A stretch of 64,000 nt of DNA, taken from CAYRTV01 sp964505785. GTDB lineage: Bacteria > Acidobacteriota > Aminicenantia > Aminicenantales > Aminicenantaceae. The notes below the pieces were generated by a model. It did not search any database. It was not told the DNA's origin and worked only from the letters and a program-made list of their open reading frames with translations. Both the position numbers and the translations under genes were made by a program. Shown in pieces: positions 9,959 through 18,687 of the stretch. Each line of letters begins with the position of its first letter. Position 1 is the first letter of the stretch. The stretch covers positions 1 through 64,000 of the forward strand of contig CAZDJZ010000015.1 of assembly GCA_964505785.1 (NCBI GenBank), given 5' to 3'.

Positions 9959-10055
9959 TTTGCATTTGTAAGATAATATGCGGGGTTATTTTCTGTGCAT
10001 GCTTACAGCCGGCCCCGGCAGCAGGGCGATAAATTGACTGAAAGGGGGAATGAAT

Positions 10056-11564
10056 ATGAACGAAGAAAATAAACGCAAGGGCGGGCTGTTAAAATCACTG
10101 CCTCGAACTTTTTGGGTCGCGAATTTGATGGAGCTTTTTGAAAGAGGCGCCTATTACGGAATGAATGCCGTTTTGGCTGTCTATTTAGTTGATTATTTGC
10201 AATTCACAGAGTATTCAGTTGGTTTTCTCCAGGGTTTTGTCTATGCGTTGACCTATATTATGCCGATTTTCGGGGGAGCTTTGGCGGAAAAAATGGGATA
10301 CCGGAAAATGCTGCTGACGGCTTTTTCCTTGTTAACTGTCGGTTATTTTGCCGCTGGTAATTTTTCCTCCTACGGCTTGATTTTCTTATTCCTGCTGGTG
10401 ATGGCCACGGGAAGCGGACTGTTTAAACCGATTATAACCGGAACCGTAGCTCGGACAACCACCAAGGAAAATTCCGGGTTTGGGTTTGGGGTGTATTATT
10501 GGAGTATTAACCTGGGTGCGTTTTTAGCCCCCTTCTTTATAAGCTGGATTCGCGGATTTGACTGGCGATATGTCTTTTTCTCTTCAGCTGCATGGTGTTT
10601 CCTCATGCTTTTACCTGCGGCTTTTCTTTATAAAGACCCGGGAACCCCGCAGAAATCAAAGAAAGGCCGCCAGGTGATAAAAGAAGCCTTTTTGGTTTTG
10701 GGTGATTCACGCTTCATGTTGATGATCCTGGTTTATTCCTGTTTTTGGATTCTCTATTTTCAAATGTTCGGTTCAATTCTTTGGTACCTGCGCGATTTTA
10801 TCTACCGGGCTCCGGTAACAGAGTTTATGTCTAAAATTCCTTTTTTAAAAATATTCACATTTGACGCGGAGTTTGTGACCATCATTAATGCCGGAACCAT
10901 TATTCTTCTGGTTGTGTTGGTCAGCCGGATTGTGAAAAATTTCAAGCCGCTCCCAGTCATGGCCGCCGGCATCATCATTGGGTCATCCGGTTTTCTTATT
11001 TTGGCGTTTACCCGTTCGGCTTGGATGTTTATTCTCGGAATTGCGGTGTTTTCTTTAGGTGAGATGACAGCGCATCCCAAGTATTACAGTTATGTCGGCA
11101 TTGTCGCTCCCAAAGATAATGTCGCCGTTTACATGGGGTATGCTTTTCTCTATGGAGTCATCGGAAGTTTGTTCGGAAGTAATTTCGGGGCGGTCCTGTA
11201 TGAAAGAATACTGAAACCGGTAGTTCCGGCTAAAGACCTGCTGAACTCCGGCGCTTCTCTCTCTCTCGAAGCGGTCAGCCAGGCCCGTCTATTCTGGTTG
11301 ATTTTCGCAGGTTTGGGAATCATCTGCCTGATGGGAATGCTGCTTTATAACCGCTTTTTATCTGAAGATACGCCCGCATCCAACCGTTTGGCTTGGCGGA
11401 TTATGCTGGGTGTTTATATTCTTTTAACCGGGTTCGGAATTTATTTTATGGTTTACGCCCTATTTCTGTCTGACCAGGTCCAATGGAAAACATTTATTCA
11501 GGCTTTGATCATGCTGGGAATAGGCGGAGGTGGAATAAGGATAAGCTTCAGGAGGCAGGAATGA
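10056..11564 (+). CDS. POT/PTR-family proton-coupled oligopeptide transporter
   Basis: 502 residues and about twelve to fourteen hydrophobic segments of the MFS fold. The first helix contains the POT signature E-x-x-E-R (ELFERGAYYGMN), the proton-coupling motif of the peptide transporter family. This points to import of di- and tripeptides through the inner membrane. Two ATGs lie six bases apart; 10056 is chosen because AAAGGGGG at 10041-10048 is then at normal spacing. The gene overlaps the next by ATGA, so translation is likely coupled. It fits with the nearby carboxypeptidase and Asp-box proteins as part of peptide use. Confidence 0.85.
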   Translation: MNEENKRKGGLLKSLPRTFWVANLMELFERGAYYGMNAVLAVYLVDYLQFTEYSVGFLQGFVYALTYIMPIFGGALAEKMGYRKMLLTAFSLLTVGYFAAGNFSSYGLIFLFLLVMATGSGLFKPIITGTVARTTTKENSGFGFGVYYWSINLGAFLAPFFISWIRGFDWRYVFFSSAAWCFLMLLPAAFLYKDPGTPQKSKKGRQVIKEAFLVLGDSRFMLMILVYSCFWILYFQMFGSILWYLRDFIYRAPVTEFMSKIPFLKIFTFDAEFVTIINAGTIILLVVLVSRIVKNFKPLPVMAAGIIIGSSGFLILAFTRSAWMFILGIAVFSLGEMTAHPKYYSYVGIVAPKDNVAVYMGYAFLYGVIGSLFGSNFGAVLYERILKPVVPAKDLLNSGASLSLEAVSQARLFWLIFAGLGIICLMGMLLYNRFLSEDTPASNRLAWRIMLGVYILLTGFGIYFMVYALFLSDQVQWKTFIQALIMLGIGGGGIRISFRRQE

Positions 11565-11980
11565 AATCATTGACCGAATACCTGACGCTTAAAACTGAAA
11601 CCCGCCGGGCGTTTATCAATATTACATCTCAAGTGGAATCTCTTGTTAATAAAAGCGGGATACAAGAAGGATTTTGTCTGGTCAATGCCATGCATATCAC
11701 CGCAAGCGTTTTTATCAATGATAATGAGAGAGGCCTTCTTGAGGATTTTGAAGAACTTCTGGAAGATATCGCTCCGCATGAGCCGGTTTCACAATATCAG
11801 CATAATTTAACCGGGGAAGATAATGCGGATGCGCATTTAAAGCGGACCATTATGGGAAGAGAAGTCGTGGTCGCAATCACAAGGGGAAAACTGGACTTTG
11901 GTCCCTGGGAGCAAATCTTTTATGGTGAGTTCGATGGGAAAAGACCAAAGCGGGTTTTAGTCAAGATAATAGGAGAATAA
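11561..11980 (+). CDS. yjbQ: YjbQ family (UPF0047) protein
   Basis: 139 residues, the usual size of UPF0047/YjbQ. Typical features are NAMHITASVFIND, the NADAHLKRTIMGRE stretch with its conserved His, and the terminal LGPWEQIFYGEFDG-like segment. Family members have been reported as weak thiamine-phosphate synthases, but their real role is unsettled. The start at 11561 follows GGAGG (11551-11555) and overlaps the stop of the transporter by ATGA; a longer frame beginning at 11483 would run inside the transporter gene and is rejected. Confidence 0.88.
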   Translation: MKSLTEYLTLKTETRRAFINITSQVESLVNKSGIQEGFCLVNAMHITASVFINDNERGLLEDFEELLEDIAPHEPVSQYQHNLTGEDNADAHLKRTIMGREVVVAITRGKLDFGPWEQIFYGEFDGKRPKRVLVKIIGE

Positions 11981-12091
11981 CCGCGAACCAGTCCCATGTG
12001 ATCCCTCATGCCATTCGCTTCGCTCAGGACAGCCCTTTCGGGTCGTTTTTGAACTAACAGGTCAGCCTGGGTATAAAGGTTGATTGGATAA
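11981..12091. repeat. Intergenic hairpin repeat between convergent genes
   Basis: About 110 bp between converging genes. It contains a degenerate dispersed repeat (CATTCGCTTCGCTCAGGACA at about 12012-12031) followed by a CCCTTTCGGG hairpin and a T run. It may act as a terminator for yjbQ. Confidence 0.45.
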
Positions 12092-12433
12092 TCAGTCCAG
12101 TCGATTCTTATGGACGGCTTTGGAAATCATTTCCGACCTGCTGTCCAGGGATTCTTTAAGCACCTGACTGATTAAATCAAAGGCCTCAATAATTTTTTTA
12201 TTGGCAAGAGAATAATGTATGTTAATTCCCTCTCTTCGGGATGTGACAATTCCTTTGGCCCGGAGTATGGATAAATGCTGGGATATATTCGCTTGGGAGT
12301 TTCCGGTTTTCTCAACCAGTTCATTGACAGTCATCTCGTTTTCTCTAAGGCAGTCCAGGATTTCCTGGCGTTTAGGATTTGCCAGGGTTTTACAGACTTC
12401 CGAATGGAGCTGATAAAAATTTTTACTTTCCAT
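12092..12433 (-). CDS. ArsR/SmtB-family winged-helix transcriptional regulator
   Basis: 113 residues. The winged-helix core is typical of ArsR: LANPKRQEILDCL, the recognition helix NSQANISQHLSILRAKGIV, and the wing TSRREGINIHYSL. There is no CxC metal site of the ArsR type near the helix (ELVEKTG) and no Cys in the protein except C8-C9 area and C31, so the signal is unknown. It stands alone; upstream on the minus strand is an AT-rich palindromic region with a -10-like TATAAT, which suggests autorepression. An AGGGAC motif precedes the ATG. The regulated genes may be its divergent or converging neighbours, but nothing proves that. Confidence 0.88.
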   Translation of the reverse strand: MESKNFYQLHSEVCKTLANPKRQEILDCLRENEMTVNELVEKTGNSQANISQHLSILRAKGIVTSRREGINIHYSLANKKIIEAFDLISQVLKESLDSRSEMISKAVHKNRLD

Positions 12434-12454
12434 TAAATTAAGTCCCTAAAAAAA

Positions 12455-12480
12455 ATTATAATATTCGAAATATATTATAT
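12455..12480 (-). promoter_or_regulatory. Candidate ArsR operator and promoter
   Basis: ATATT-CGA-AATAT (12461-12473) is an inverted repeat of the kind bound by ArsR/SmtB proteins. On the minus strand TATAAT-like hexamers lie on both sides (12479-12474 and 12460-12455). Regulator binding here would block its own transcription. Confidence 0.4.
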
Positions 12481-12520
12481 AACAACTGCCTGAATATTTC
12501 TAATGAAATTTGATTGTTAT

Positions 12521-15103
12521 TCACTCTTCTTCCGGATACAGAATACCGTTCAACAGGAATTTGTAGGTGCCGTGCGATTGGGCCCGGTGTTGAGACCGGA
12601 TGCCTATCAGGATGATATGTCCTTTTTTAAACCGGGTGTCGACAACCGCTGCTTTCCTCGAAATGGTATCCTCTCCCAAAAGCCAGCCGCTTAGAAGAAC
12701 ATCTTTTTTAGGAAAAGAAGCCACAACGGAACGGTCCCATTCTCCACTCGGGATGGAGGTCTGGAAAGCCAGGGACCGGGAAAACACAGCAGCGGCTTTC
12801 GAAGGCATTCCGTAGCCAATGGGTTCAAGATTATTCACTTCTATGCTCAAAATAGAAGTGGGACAGAAAAATTGATCCCGGCTGACATCATCCAGAATAT
12901 TGCTGACCGGCGGATCAAATTCAGCAATAGCGAAATCGGAAGCGCTGTTAAGGGTGATCAGACGGCCCCCTTTAGAAATAAAATTTTCAACGGCTTTGAC
13001 TCCTTCTTTTCCTATGCCGCCTTCATATTCAGGAGGACCTTCCGTATAGTAGCGGGCGTAGCGAGAGCCGGGCTTTGGTTTTCCATTAACGATGATGTCC
13101 GGGTTTTCATCGGCGAAAATAAGAACATCAAAACGTTTGCTTAATTCTTTTCCAGATTTAAAATCTTTGTTATGTAATGTGGTATAGGAAATTCTAAGGT
13201 CATCTAAAACATAGCGCGTCCATCCTTCATCCATATTTGCTTTCCATGACTGGTAAAGACCGATGCGGGGAAGCTTTAAGTTGGATTTTTCAATAGCGGT
13301 GATGTCATCTAATCCTTGAGCTTGGAGATTGGAGGATTCAAGTAATTCCGGAAGTTGAGCTTGAACTTTTGAATCATTCACTATCAAAAAACTTCCGGAG
13401 CATGCATGAATGTTTCCGCTGTTGACCGGATTTTTGGTACGGTAAATTTCAGCTCCATTTTCCAGCAATGAAAACACGGCCGAATACGAAGCATTGATTT
13501 TGGAATCGAGAAGAATGTATGCAGATTCTCCGGACGGAAATGTGATTTCCGGCTGGGGAATGGAGTCTAAAAGCTTCAAATCTGTCTTGAAGGGAGAATC
13601 GATGCGGTCGCAGCTGACGCCCATCTGAAGGGGCAGGGTCCAGCCGGCATTATCATACGGGGGAACAGGCGGACCACCGGGATACTGCCGCATATCCGGA
13701 TATTCCTGCTTCTCCAAGAGAGCTTGAGCATACGGCCGGTAGGGCTGGGAAAGATTGATGACAAAAGAACCCGCCGGATACAGCTTGCCGCCGGCTGCGA
13801 AGTCTTCTTCAGCCTGGTGAATTTCCACGCCGCCATGGCGTAAAATTTTAAGCATTCGGAGGGTTGTTGGATAATCCCGCTGCTTTTCGGGAATGACAAA
13901 AGCAAAAGGCTCTCCATCCTGCCGAATCTCGATGGCATCTTTGTTCATTTTGTAAAAATTGTAAAGAAAATCTTCTTTGTGCAGGTAAGCCGTTTTGACC
14001 AGGCTGTTTGATAAAGCCAGTTCGTATTCCACTATGTCGCGCAGCCGCCACCATCCTCCCAGCCAGGGGTCCGGAAACTGCATGCGCTTCTCAACGTATG
14101 AGTCGGGGAGTTCATTGGGTTCGATATATATAGGTGTCGCGGTTTTCACGGATGCCATTTCACTGAGAAGTCCGATGGAATTGTGCAGCCAGGATGTATC
14201 GTCGCAGGCGCCGATCCACCATCCGGTAAATGAGCGGCCATGGACGACACCCTTGAAATTTTCTTTTTGAAGGTCATAAGACATATTCATTCCCAGCAGG
14301 CCGACCCCTCTCCAAACCAAAGGATGGACAGAAGGAATCGGCGGGTTATCAAAGGGAGGTACGAACAGCCGGGCTCCGGTTGAGCCCATCTGATGCTCAT
14401 CAATATGAATTTGGGGAATCCAATCATGATAGAGGACTTTGGTCACCGCATGGCTTTCAGGCAGATTGAACATAAACCAGTCGCGGTTATTATCATGTCC
14501 GGCATAATGGTGATACAGCCAGGGCATACTGCTGCCTTCATATTTGGTTCCGACATATTTCCGGTACCATTCCGTAACCATTTGTTCACCATCGGGATTG
14601 ATGGTGGGAGCCAGCAGGACTATGACGTCTTCCAAAACCTTATTGCTGTCAAAAGGTGTGTTGCCGGTGACCAAATTGTAAGCAAATTCCATGGACATCT
14701 GAGAAGCGGCGATTTCACTGGCATGCAGGCTGCAGGTAATCAATACGATAAGCTTGCCTTCCCGGGCGAGGGCCTTTGCCTCCTGGGCAGTCAATCCCCG
14801 TGCATCACGCAGTTTTTTTGCGATGTTCCGGTAGCGGTCGAGTTCCGCCATGTTGGATTCCGATGTGATAACCGCCATTATTATCGGCTTCCCCAATGTC
14901 GATTCTCCGATGGAAAGAACCTTGATTTTTTCAGATTCCTGATCCAAACCAGCGAAATATTTTTGAATTTGACCGTAATCCGCCAGTTTGCGATCAGCCC
15001 CTGCTTTATGACCTAAAAATTCTTCCGGCGGCGTTTGTGAGAACGCCGTAACTGGAAATAACCAGAAAATGATAATTAGCCAAGTCCAAGTTTTTCTTGT
15101 CAT
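12521..15103 (-). CDS. Exported M14-family zinc carboxypeptidase
   Basis: 860 residues with a signal peptide (MTRKTWTWLIIIFWLFPVTAFSQ in two pieces: charged start, hydrophobic core, AFSQ cleavage). The M14 zinc site is visible: HASE in the LHASEIAAS segment supplies His and Glu, and IHIDEHQMGSTG supplies the later His. The NRDWF segment is the usual Asn-Arg substrate-carboxylate motif. The C-terminal 450 residues form a long extension that includes a class I glutamine-amidotransferase-like fold region (GIGKEGVKAVENFISKGGRL), common in large exported M14 proteins. GGAGGGATGA precedes the ATG. The probable job is removal of C-terminal residues from external peptides, feeding the POT transporter. 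Confidence 0.88.
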   Translation of the reverse strand: MTRKTWTWLIIIFWLFPVTAFSQTPPEEFLGHKAGADRKLADYGQIQKYFAGLDQESEKIKVLSIGESTLGKPIIMAVITSESNMAELDRYRNIAKKLRDARGLTAQEAKALAREGKLIVLITCSLHASEIAASQMSMEFAYNLVTGNTPFDSNKVLEDVIVLLAPTINPDGEQMVTEWYRKYVGTKYEGSSMPWLYHHYAGHDNNRDWFMFNLPESHAVTKVLYHDWIPQIHIDEHQMGSTGARLFVPPFDNPPIPSVHPLVWRGVGLLGMNMSYDLQKENFKGVVHGRSFTGWWIGACDDTSWLHNSIGLLSEMASVKTATPIYIEPNELPDSYVEKRMQFPDPWLGGWWRLRDIVEYELALSNSLVKTAYLHKEDFLYNFYKMNKDAIEIRQDGEPFAFVIPEKQRDYPTTLRMLKILRHGGVEIHQAEEDFAAGGKLYPAGSFVINLSQPYRPYAQALLEKQEYPDMRQYPGGPPVPPYDNAGWTLPLQMGVSCDRIDSPFKTDLKLLDSIPQPEITFPSGESAYILLDSKINASYSAVFSLLENGAEIYRTKNPVNSGNIHACSGSFLIVNDSKVQAQLPELLESSNLQAQGLDDITAIEKSNLKLPRIGLYQSWKANMDEGWTRYVLDDLRISYTTLHNKDFKSGKELSKRFDVLIFADENPDIIVNGKPKPGSRYARYYTEGPPEYEGGIGKEGVKAVENFISKGGRLITLNSASDFAIAEFDPPVSNILDDVSRDQFFCPTSILSIEVNNLEPIGYGMPSKAAAVFSRSLAFQTSIPSGEWDRSVVASFPKKDVLLSGWLLGEDTISRKAAVVDTRFKKGHIILIGIRSQHRAQSHGTYKFLLNGILYPEEE

Positions 15104-15306
15104 TCATCCCTCCTGTTTCATCCTGAGGAGCACAAAAAGGAGGATTTCAGAATGCTTCGTTTCCTGGAAGCAGTCAAATCTCATAAAACGAAGCACCATG
15201 GAATCCTTCGGTATATTTTGCAGGTCTCAGAATGGTATGTGAGTATCATATTTAATAAGATAAATTTCTATCACTTACATGAGGGTCTGTCAAGAAAAGA
15301 ATAACC
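15104..15306. other. Intergenic region downstream of SRP RNA
   Basis: About 200 bp between the M14 gene start and the SRP RNA 3' end. It contains a CATCCTGAGGAG repeat remnant near 15120 and a long imperfect inverted repeat involving GCTTCGTTT (15152-15205). The M14 promoter must lie here, but no clear -35/-10 pair stands out. Confidence 0.4.
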
Positions 15307-15580
15307 GGACCGTGCACCTGCTTCGACTGGCGCCGCCCCTGCGTTACCCGGGCAGTTAGCTCAGGTGAGGCTGTCCTGCAGCACAAGGTACGGCTTTGCT
15401 GCCGCTGCTACCTTCCGGTCCTGACGGGATTCACAAAGCGTCCTTTGCACAGGGCCCGCACCGTCATCGCCACTTATCCGGGCACAGGCCAGAAGAAGCT
15501 CAGCCTCGGACAGGCGTTCGACCCCACTATAGCGGATTGTGAGTTACAGGGCACCGCTGGCTCCCCGTCTAGCACGGTCC
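15307..15580 (-). ncRNA. ffs: Signal recognition particle RNA, large bacterial type
   Basis: On the minus strand a region of about 274 nt has the full signature of large (Bacillus-type) SRP RNA. The 5' end GGACCGTGCTAGACGGGGAG pairs with the 3' end GGTGCACGGTCC. The Alu-domain sequences (GTGCCCTGTAACTC, AATCCGCTATAG; GAGCTAACTGCCCGGGTAAC near the 3' end) are present. The domain IV apical loop GTCAGGACCGGAAGGTAGCA, which binds Ffh, lies at about 15406-15425. The RNA scaffolds cotranslational targeting of membrane proteins. Its 5' end is only 17 nt after the stop of the outer-membrane protein gene; the promoter is either inside that gene or shared. The ends are inferred from base pairing. Confidence 0.95.
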
Positions 15581-15597
15581 AGATAAAATCGAGTGAC

Positions 15598-16488
15598 TTA
15601 AAACCGTCCGGATATTCCGGCACGAAGAATAAAACCGTCCCAAATTCCGGCTCCGGCTTTAATATATAGATGCGGTAGGATTTCCGCACGTACGCCTAAA
15701 TTTAATTGAAATAGAGGAAGAATATTCGGGATGTTGGCATTCATTTCTTCCTCGGCTTTTTTTATGGACCGGACGCTGTTTTCTGAGATGGTCTCAGTCC
15801 CATGAGAGGTGCTGTATTGTCCAGAATAAACATAGCTGACTTCGCCGTTCAGCTGGGCAACGCCGGCACCAAAAATCAGATAAGGTGTCACCCTCCATTC
15901 CGGGAACAAGTCCCACCGGAAACTCAAGTTGGTGAAAAACGGATCCAGAATGATTTCTCCCAGGGCATCCGCTGTGGCGAAAGTTCCGTCACTGAAATTC
16001 TGCTGGACCGTTCCTTCAACCGACATGCGCATATGGGCTTGCTCAAAGGAAACCCCCAAGCTGAAAGGGCCCAGTCGTCCCTTAGGATAAAAACGCAGCT
16101 CAAGGCCGTAATTTTGTCCTCCGGAATCAAAATTAAGCTGCTGTTCATAGGTTGTCTGAACAAGGTTATATTGAAGATCTTCGATTTGGCTGGTGATTTC
16201 ATCCCGGATTTCTTCTCCCAACTCACCGCCGAGCTCATCTTCCAAAATACCTTTGATTAAATTCAATGACCAAAAGGAATAATGCACGCCGATTTCAAAA
16301 CGGTCAGAAGGCTTCTGAAGGCCAAGTTCCGGGATTTGAGACTTGCTGGCTGCTGTTTCCTGTGCGGTCCCTGGTTTCTGGAGCCAAAGAAAAGCCGCAA
16401 GAGCGATCAATAGCCAATTGAGTATTTTTCTTTTATGCATGGTTTTTTTATTTCGTCGGCTTATTATAGCATGGTTGGAAAAAAACAT
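15598..16488 (-). CDS. Probable outer-membrane beta-barrel protein
   Basis: 296 residues; no named family recognised with certainty. The N-terminus holds a signal peptide with a charged stretch (MHKRKILNW) and a hydrophobic core ending before AQE. The mature part alternates aromatic and polar residues in strand-like runs (RFEIGVHYSFWSLNL, YGLELRFYPKG, YLIFGAGVAQLNG) and ends in Phe (AGISGRF), the usual terminal signal for barrel insertion. The start at 16488 has a GGGAG site nine bases upstream; an internal ATG at 16440 would give a more standard signal peptide but lacks a ribosome site. The gene ends 17 nt before the SRP RNA. Function beyond being a membrane barrel is unknown. Confidence 0.7.
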   Translation of the reverse strand: MFFSNHAIISRRNKKTMHKRKILNWLLIALAAFLWLQKPGTAQETAASKSQIPELGLQKPSDRFEIGVHYSFWSLNLIKGILEDELGGELGEEIRDEITSQIEDLQYNLVQTTYEQQLNFDSGGQNYGLELRFYPKGRLGPFSLGVSFEQAHMRMSVEGTVQQNFSDGTFATADALGEIILDPFFTNLSFRWDLFPEWRVTPYLIFGAGVAQLNGEVSYVYSGQYSTSHGTETISENSVRSIKKAEEEMNANIPNILPLFQLNLGVRAEILPHLYIKAGAGIWDGFILRAGISGRF

Positions 16489-16557
16489 TCAATTCAGCTC
16501 CCTAAACCACTTTAAGGATCGAACCGGGAATGGAAAACCGATGGTGTATCGCAGGCC

Positions 16558-17790
16558 TCAAGACGAGAGAACGGCATGCGCATAGCGCAATTTTTCTCTT
16601 ATCGGATACCGGTAGGGGCAAGCGGGCTCGCAGCGGCCGCAATTCCGGCAGGAGGCTCCGTTTTGAGAGTCAGGCAGGCTGGAATAGGCATCCCTGGCCC
16701 GCTGGGTTTTTCCATAACTTTCATGATAGGCCAGGTACCGAAATACCTTGGAGGTTTGGATTCCAGCCGGACAGTGGCTTTGACAGCGGGCGCATAAGCG
16801 GCAATAATTTCTGGAATTATCTGAGACATGCCGGTATAGAACCTGTTTTTCCGCCGGGGTCAGTGAAGAATGGACAACATCAAGGTTTTCTCCAAGCTGC
16901 TGGAAATTGAGCATTTCCGTAACCACGGAGCTGATGTTTTGATTCGACAGCACCCATTTCAGCATGGCCTGATAGAGCGATATGCCGCTGGATAGATACG
17001 TATTCATTGTCTGCCGTTTGCCGCCCACCTTCAGGGTTTTCATGGCAATAACACCGATGTCTTTGGCGGCGGCCTCCCGGATTAAGCCCTGAAGCCCGCA
17101 TGTCTCCAGGTAGTTGTCATAGGTTTGAATTTCGGCGGATTCGTCTTCAATATCGAAAACATTGTAACCGATTTGGATCATGTCATAGTGACCGCATTCC
17201 AGGGTTTTTTTAAATACGGGCAAATGGTTGGAGTGGCATGAAAGCCCGGTATACCGGCATTTTCCAGCCGCCTTTAAATTTTCAAAAGCAGATAAAACTT
17301 CTTCATGACTCAAATGTTCCGGATTTTCTGCGCCGTGGATCATCAGAACATCAATCGTATCCGTATCCAGCCGTTTTAAACTTCCTTCGGCGGACTGAAT
17401 GATGGATTGGCGGTCCCAGCTTCCACGCAGATGAAATTTAGTTCCGACATAAACGTTATCCCGTCCGACTTCCCGGAACAAACGCCCGATCATGCGTTCG
17501 CTGTTGCCGTTCTGGTATGTATGTGAAGTATCAATATAGTTGACACCGCCTTCGATCGCCTTAATGAGGACAGACCAGTCGGGTATAGGGCTTCCGCCGA
17601 GAGAGATCTCCGAAATCATCAGGCCGGTCCGTCCAAGCCGCCTGTAATACATCGAATTCTTTTTAACTCTTTTTTGGTTTTGAATTTCAAGCGGTGAGGT
17701 TTTTAACAGGGGCAGCGTAACCATTCCAGAGCAAAATTTCTGCAGAAATTCTCTTCGGCTTTTTTCGGGTAAGGGTGAAAGTTTGGACAT
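16558..17790 (-). CDS. Tat-exported aldo/keto reductase with C-terminal ferredoxin domain
   Basis: 410 residues. The N-terminus has a twin-arginine motif (SRREFLQKF, residues 11-19). Next is an aldo/keto reductase barrel with the catalytic set visible: Asp in YIDTSH, Tyr in TYQNG, Lys in VGTKFHL, His in MIHGAEN. The last 80 residues carry two cysteine groups, CRLCARCQSHCP and CRNCGRCEPACP, which would bind two 4Fe-4S clusters. The combination suggests an exported or membrane-face oxidoreductase that exchanges electrons with an Fe-S partner instead of using only NADPH. Ten bases separate it from the upstream DapA-family gene, so they form an operon. Substrate unknown. Confidence 0.85.
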   Translation of the reverse strand: MSKLSPLPEKSRREFLQKFCSGMVTLPLLKTSPLEIQNQKRVKKNSMYYRRLGRTGLMISEISLGGSPIPDWSVLIKAIEGGVNYIDTSHTYQNGNSERMIGRLFREVGRDNVYVGTKFHLRGSWDRQSIIQSAEGSLKRLDTDTIDVLMIHGAENPEHLSHEEVLSAFENLKAAGKCRYTGLSCHSNHLPVFKKTLECGHYDMIQIGYNVFDIEDESAEIQTYDNYLETCGLQGLIREAAAKDIGVIAMKTLKVGGKRQTMNTYLSSGISLYQAMLKWVLSNQNISSVVTEMLNFQQLGENLDVVHSSLTPAEKQVLYRHVSDNSRNYCRLCARCQSHCPAGIQTSKVFRYLAYHESYGKTQRARDAYSSLPDSQNGASCRNCGRCEPACPYRYPIREKLRYAHAVLSS

Positions 17791-17799
17791 GAATCCTCC

Positions 17800-18687
17800 T
17801 TAAGTTAAATCTAGATCATTCAAATAGCGGCGGATGTCGTCTCTGCCTTTTTGACTCAAAGGAAGCAGGGGAGACCGGGGAGGTCCCCCATAAAAACCGC
17901 GCAGATCGAGAGCGTATTTTGCTGCGGGAATACCGTATTTGACGGTAACAGCCTGGTTAAGGGGGATTAAAGATGTCTGCAGCCGGCGGGCTTCCTCCCA
18001 TTTTTTCTGCTGAAATAAATCATGAAGCCGGAGACAGACTTCAGGCGCCACCGCCGCCAGTGTTAATATTCCGCCGTCCGCTCCCATCATCCACCCGGAT
18101 AAAAGCAGGCTTCCCGCGCCAAGCAAATAGATTTTGTTTTTGGGAAAATGAGGACGGGTCTCTTCCAAAAAAGTGAGGTTTCCCGAGCTGTCCTTAATTC
18201 CCAAAATATTGGGATGGCGGCTGAGTTCAATTATTAACGACGGATCCGGGAAAACACCGGTGTTTCGGGGAATATTATAAATAATAACGGGAATACGGCA
18301 CATGTCAGCCACAGTCAAATAATAGCTTTTCAGTGCTTCCGCAGTCATAAGAGACCGGTAATAATGAGGAAGCATAATGAGAGCGGCATCCGCTCCCAAA
18401 TCCGCGATGCGGTTGGTAAACTCAACTGTGTGACGGGTGGATTCGCGTGCGGTGCCGGCGATGATTGTTTTTTCCGCGTCCGCGTTTTTTTTGACGACAG
18501 TGACCGCGGAGGCGCATTCATCATCATTTAGATACACAAATTCCCCGGTTGAGCCTCCGACAACATAGCCGGATAATTCATATTGATTGTATTCAGCCAC
18601 ATTTTCTTCCAGTTTTTCAGGAAAAAAACGGTCTTCATGAAAAGGGGTGGTCAATGCAGAAAAAATTCCATTAAAGGTATCGGGCAT
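17800..18687 (-). CDS. DapA-family (dihydrodipicolinate synthase/N-acetylneuraminate lyase) aldolase
   Basis: 295 residues, the normal length. The class I aldolase features are in place: GGSTGEF (44-50), Tyr137 in IIYNIPRNTG and the Schiff-base Lys165 in ILGIKDSSGN. It could be the lysine-pathway enzyme DapA or a related pyruvate aldolase. No other lysine genes are nearby, and its operon partners (an aldo/keto reductase, a zincin) do not point to lysine synthesis, so the specific product is left open. It overlaps the upstream zincin gene by one base. Confidence 0.85.
   Translation of the reverse strand: MPDTFNGIFSALTTPFHEDRFFPEKLEENVAEYNQYELSGYVVGGSTGEFVYLNDDECASAVTVVKKNADAEKTIIAGTARESTRHTVEFTNRIADLGADAALIMLPHYYRSLMTAEALKSYYLTVADMCRIPVIIYNIPRNTGVFPDPSLIIELSRHPNILGIKDSSGNLTFLEETRPHFPKNKIYLLGAGSLLLSGWMMGADGGILTLAAVAPEVCLRLHDLFQQKKWEEARRLQTSLIPLNQAVTVKYGIPAAKYALDLRGFYGGPPRSPLLPLSQKGRDDIRRYLNDLDLT

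Noticed and set aside
14393..15016. 207-codon plus-strand frame
   Set aside because: It is the antisense shadow of the M14 carboxypeptidase, which has signal peptide, zinc motifs and a ribosome site.
15445..15689. Open frames on both strands around 15.5 kb
   Set aside because: Most of the interval is SRP RNA, whose pairing explains the conserved sequence; the rest is the end of the outer-membrane protein gene.
17800..18687. Definite assignment as lysine-pathway DapA
   Set aside because: The active-site residues are shared with other pyruvate aldolases and the operon has no lysine gene, so only the family is claimed.
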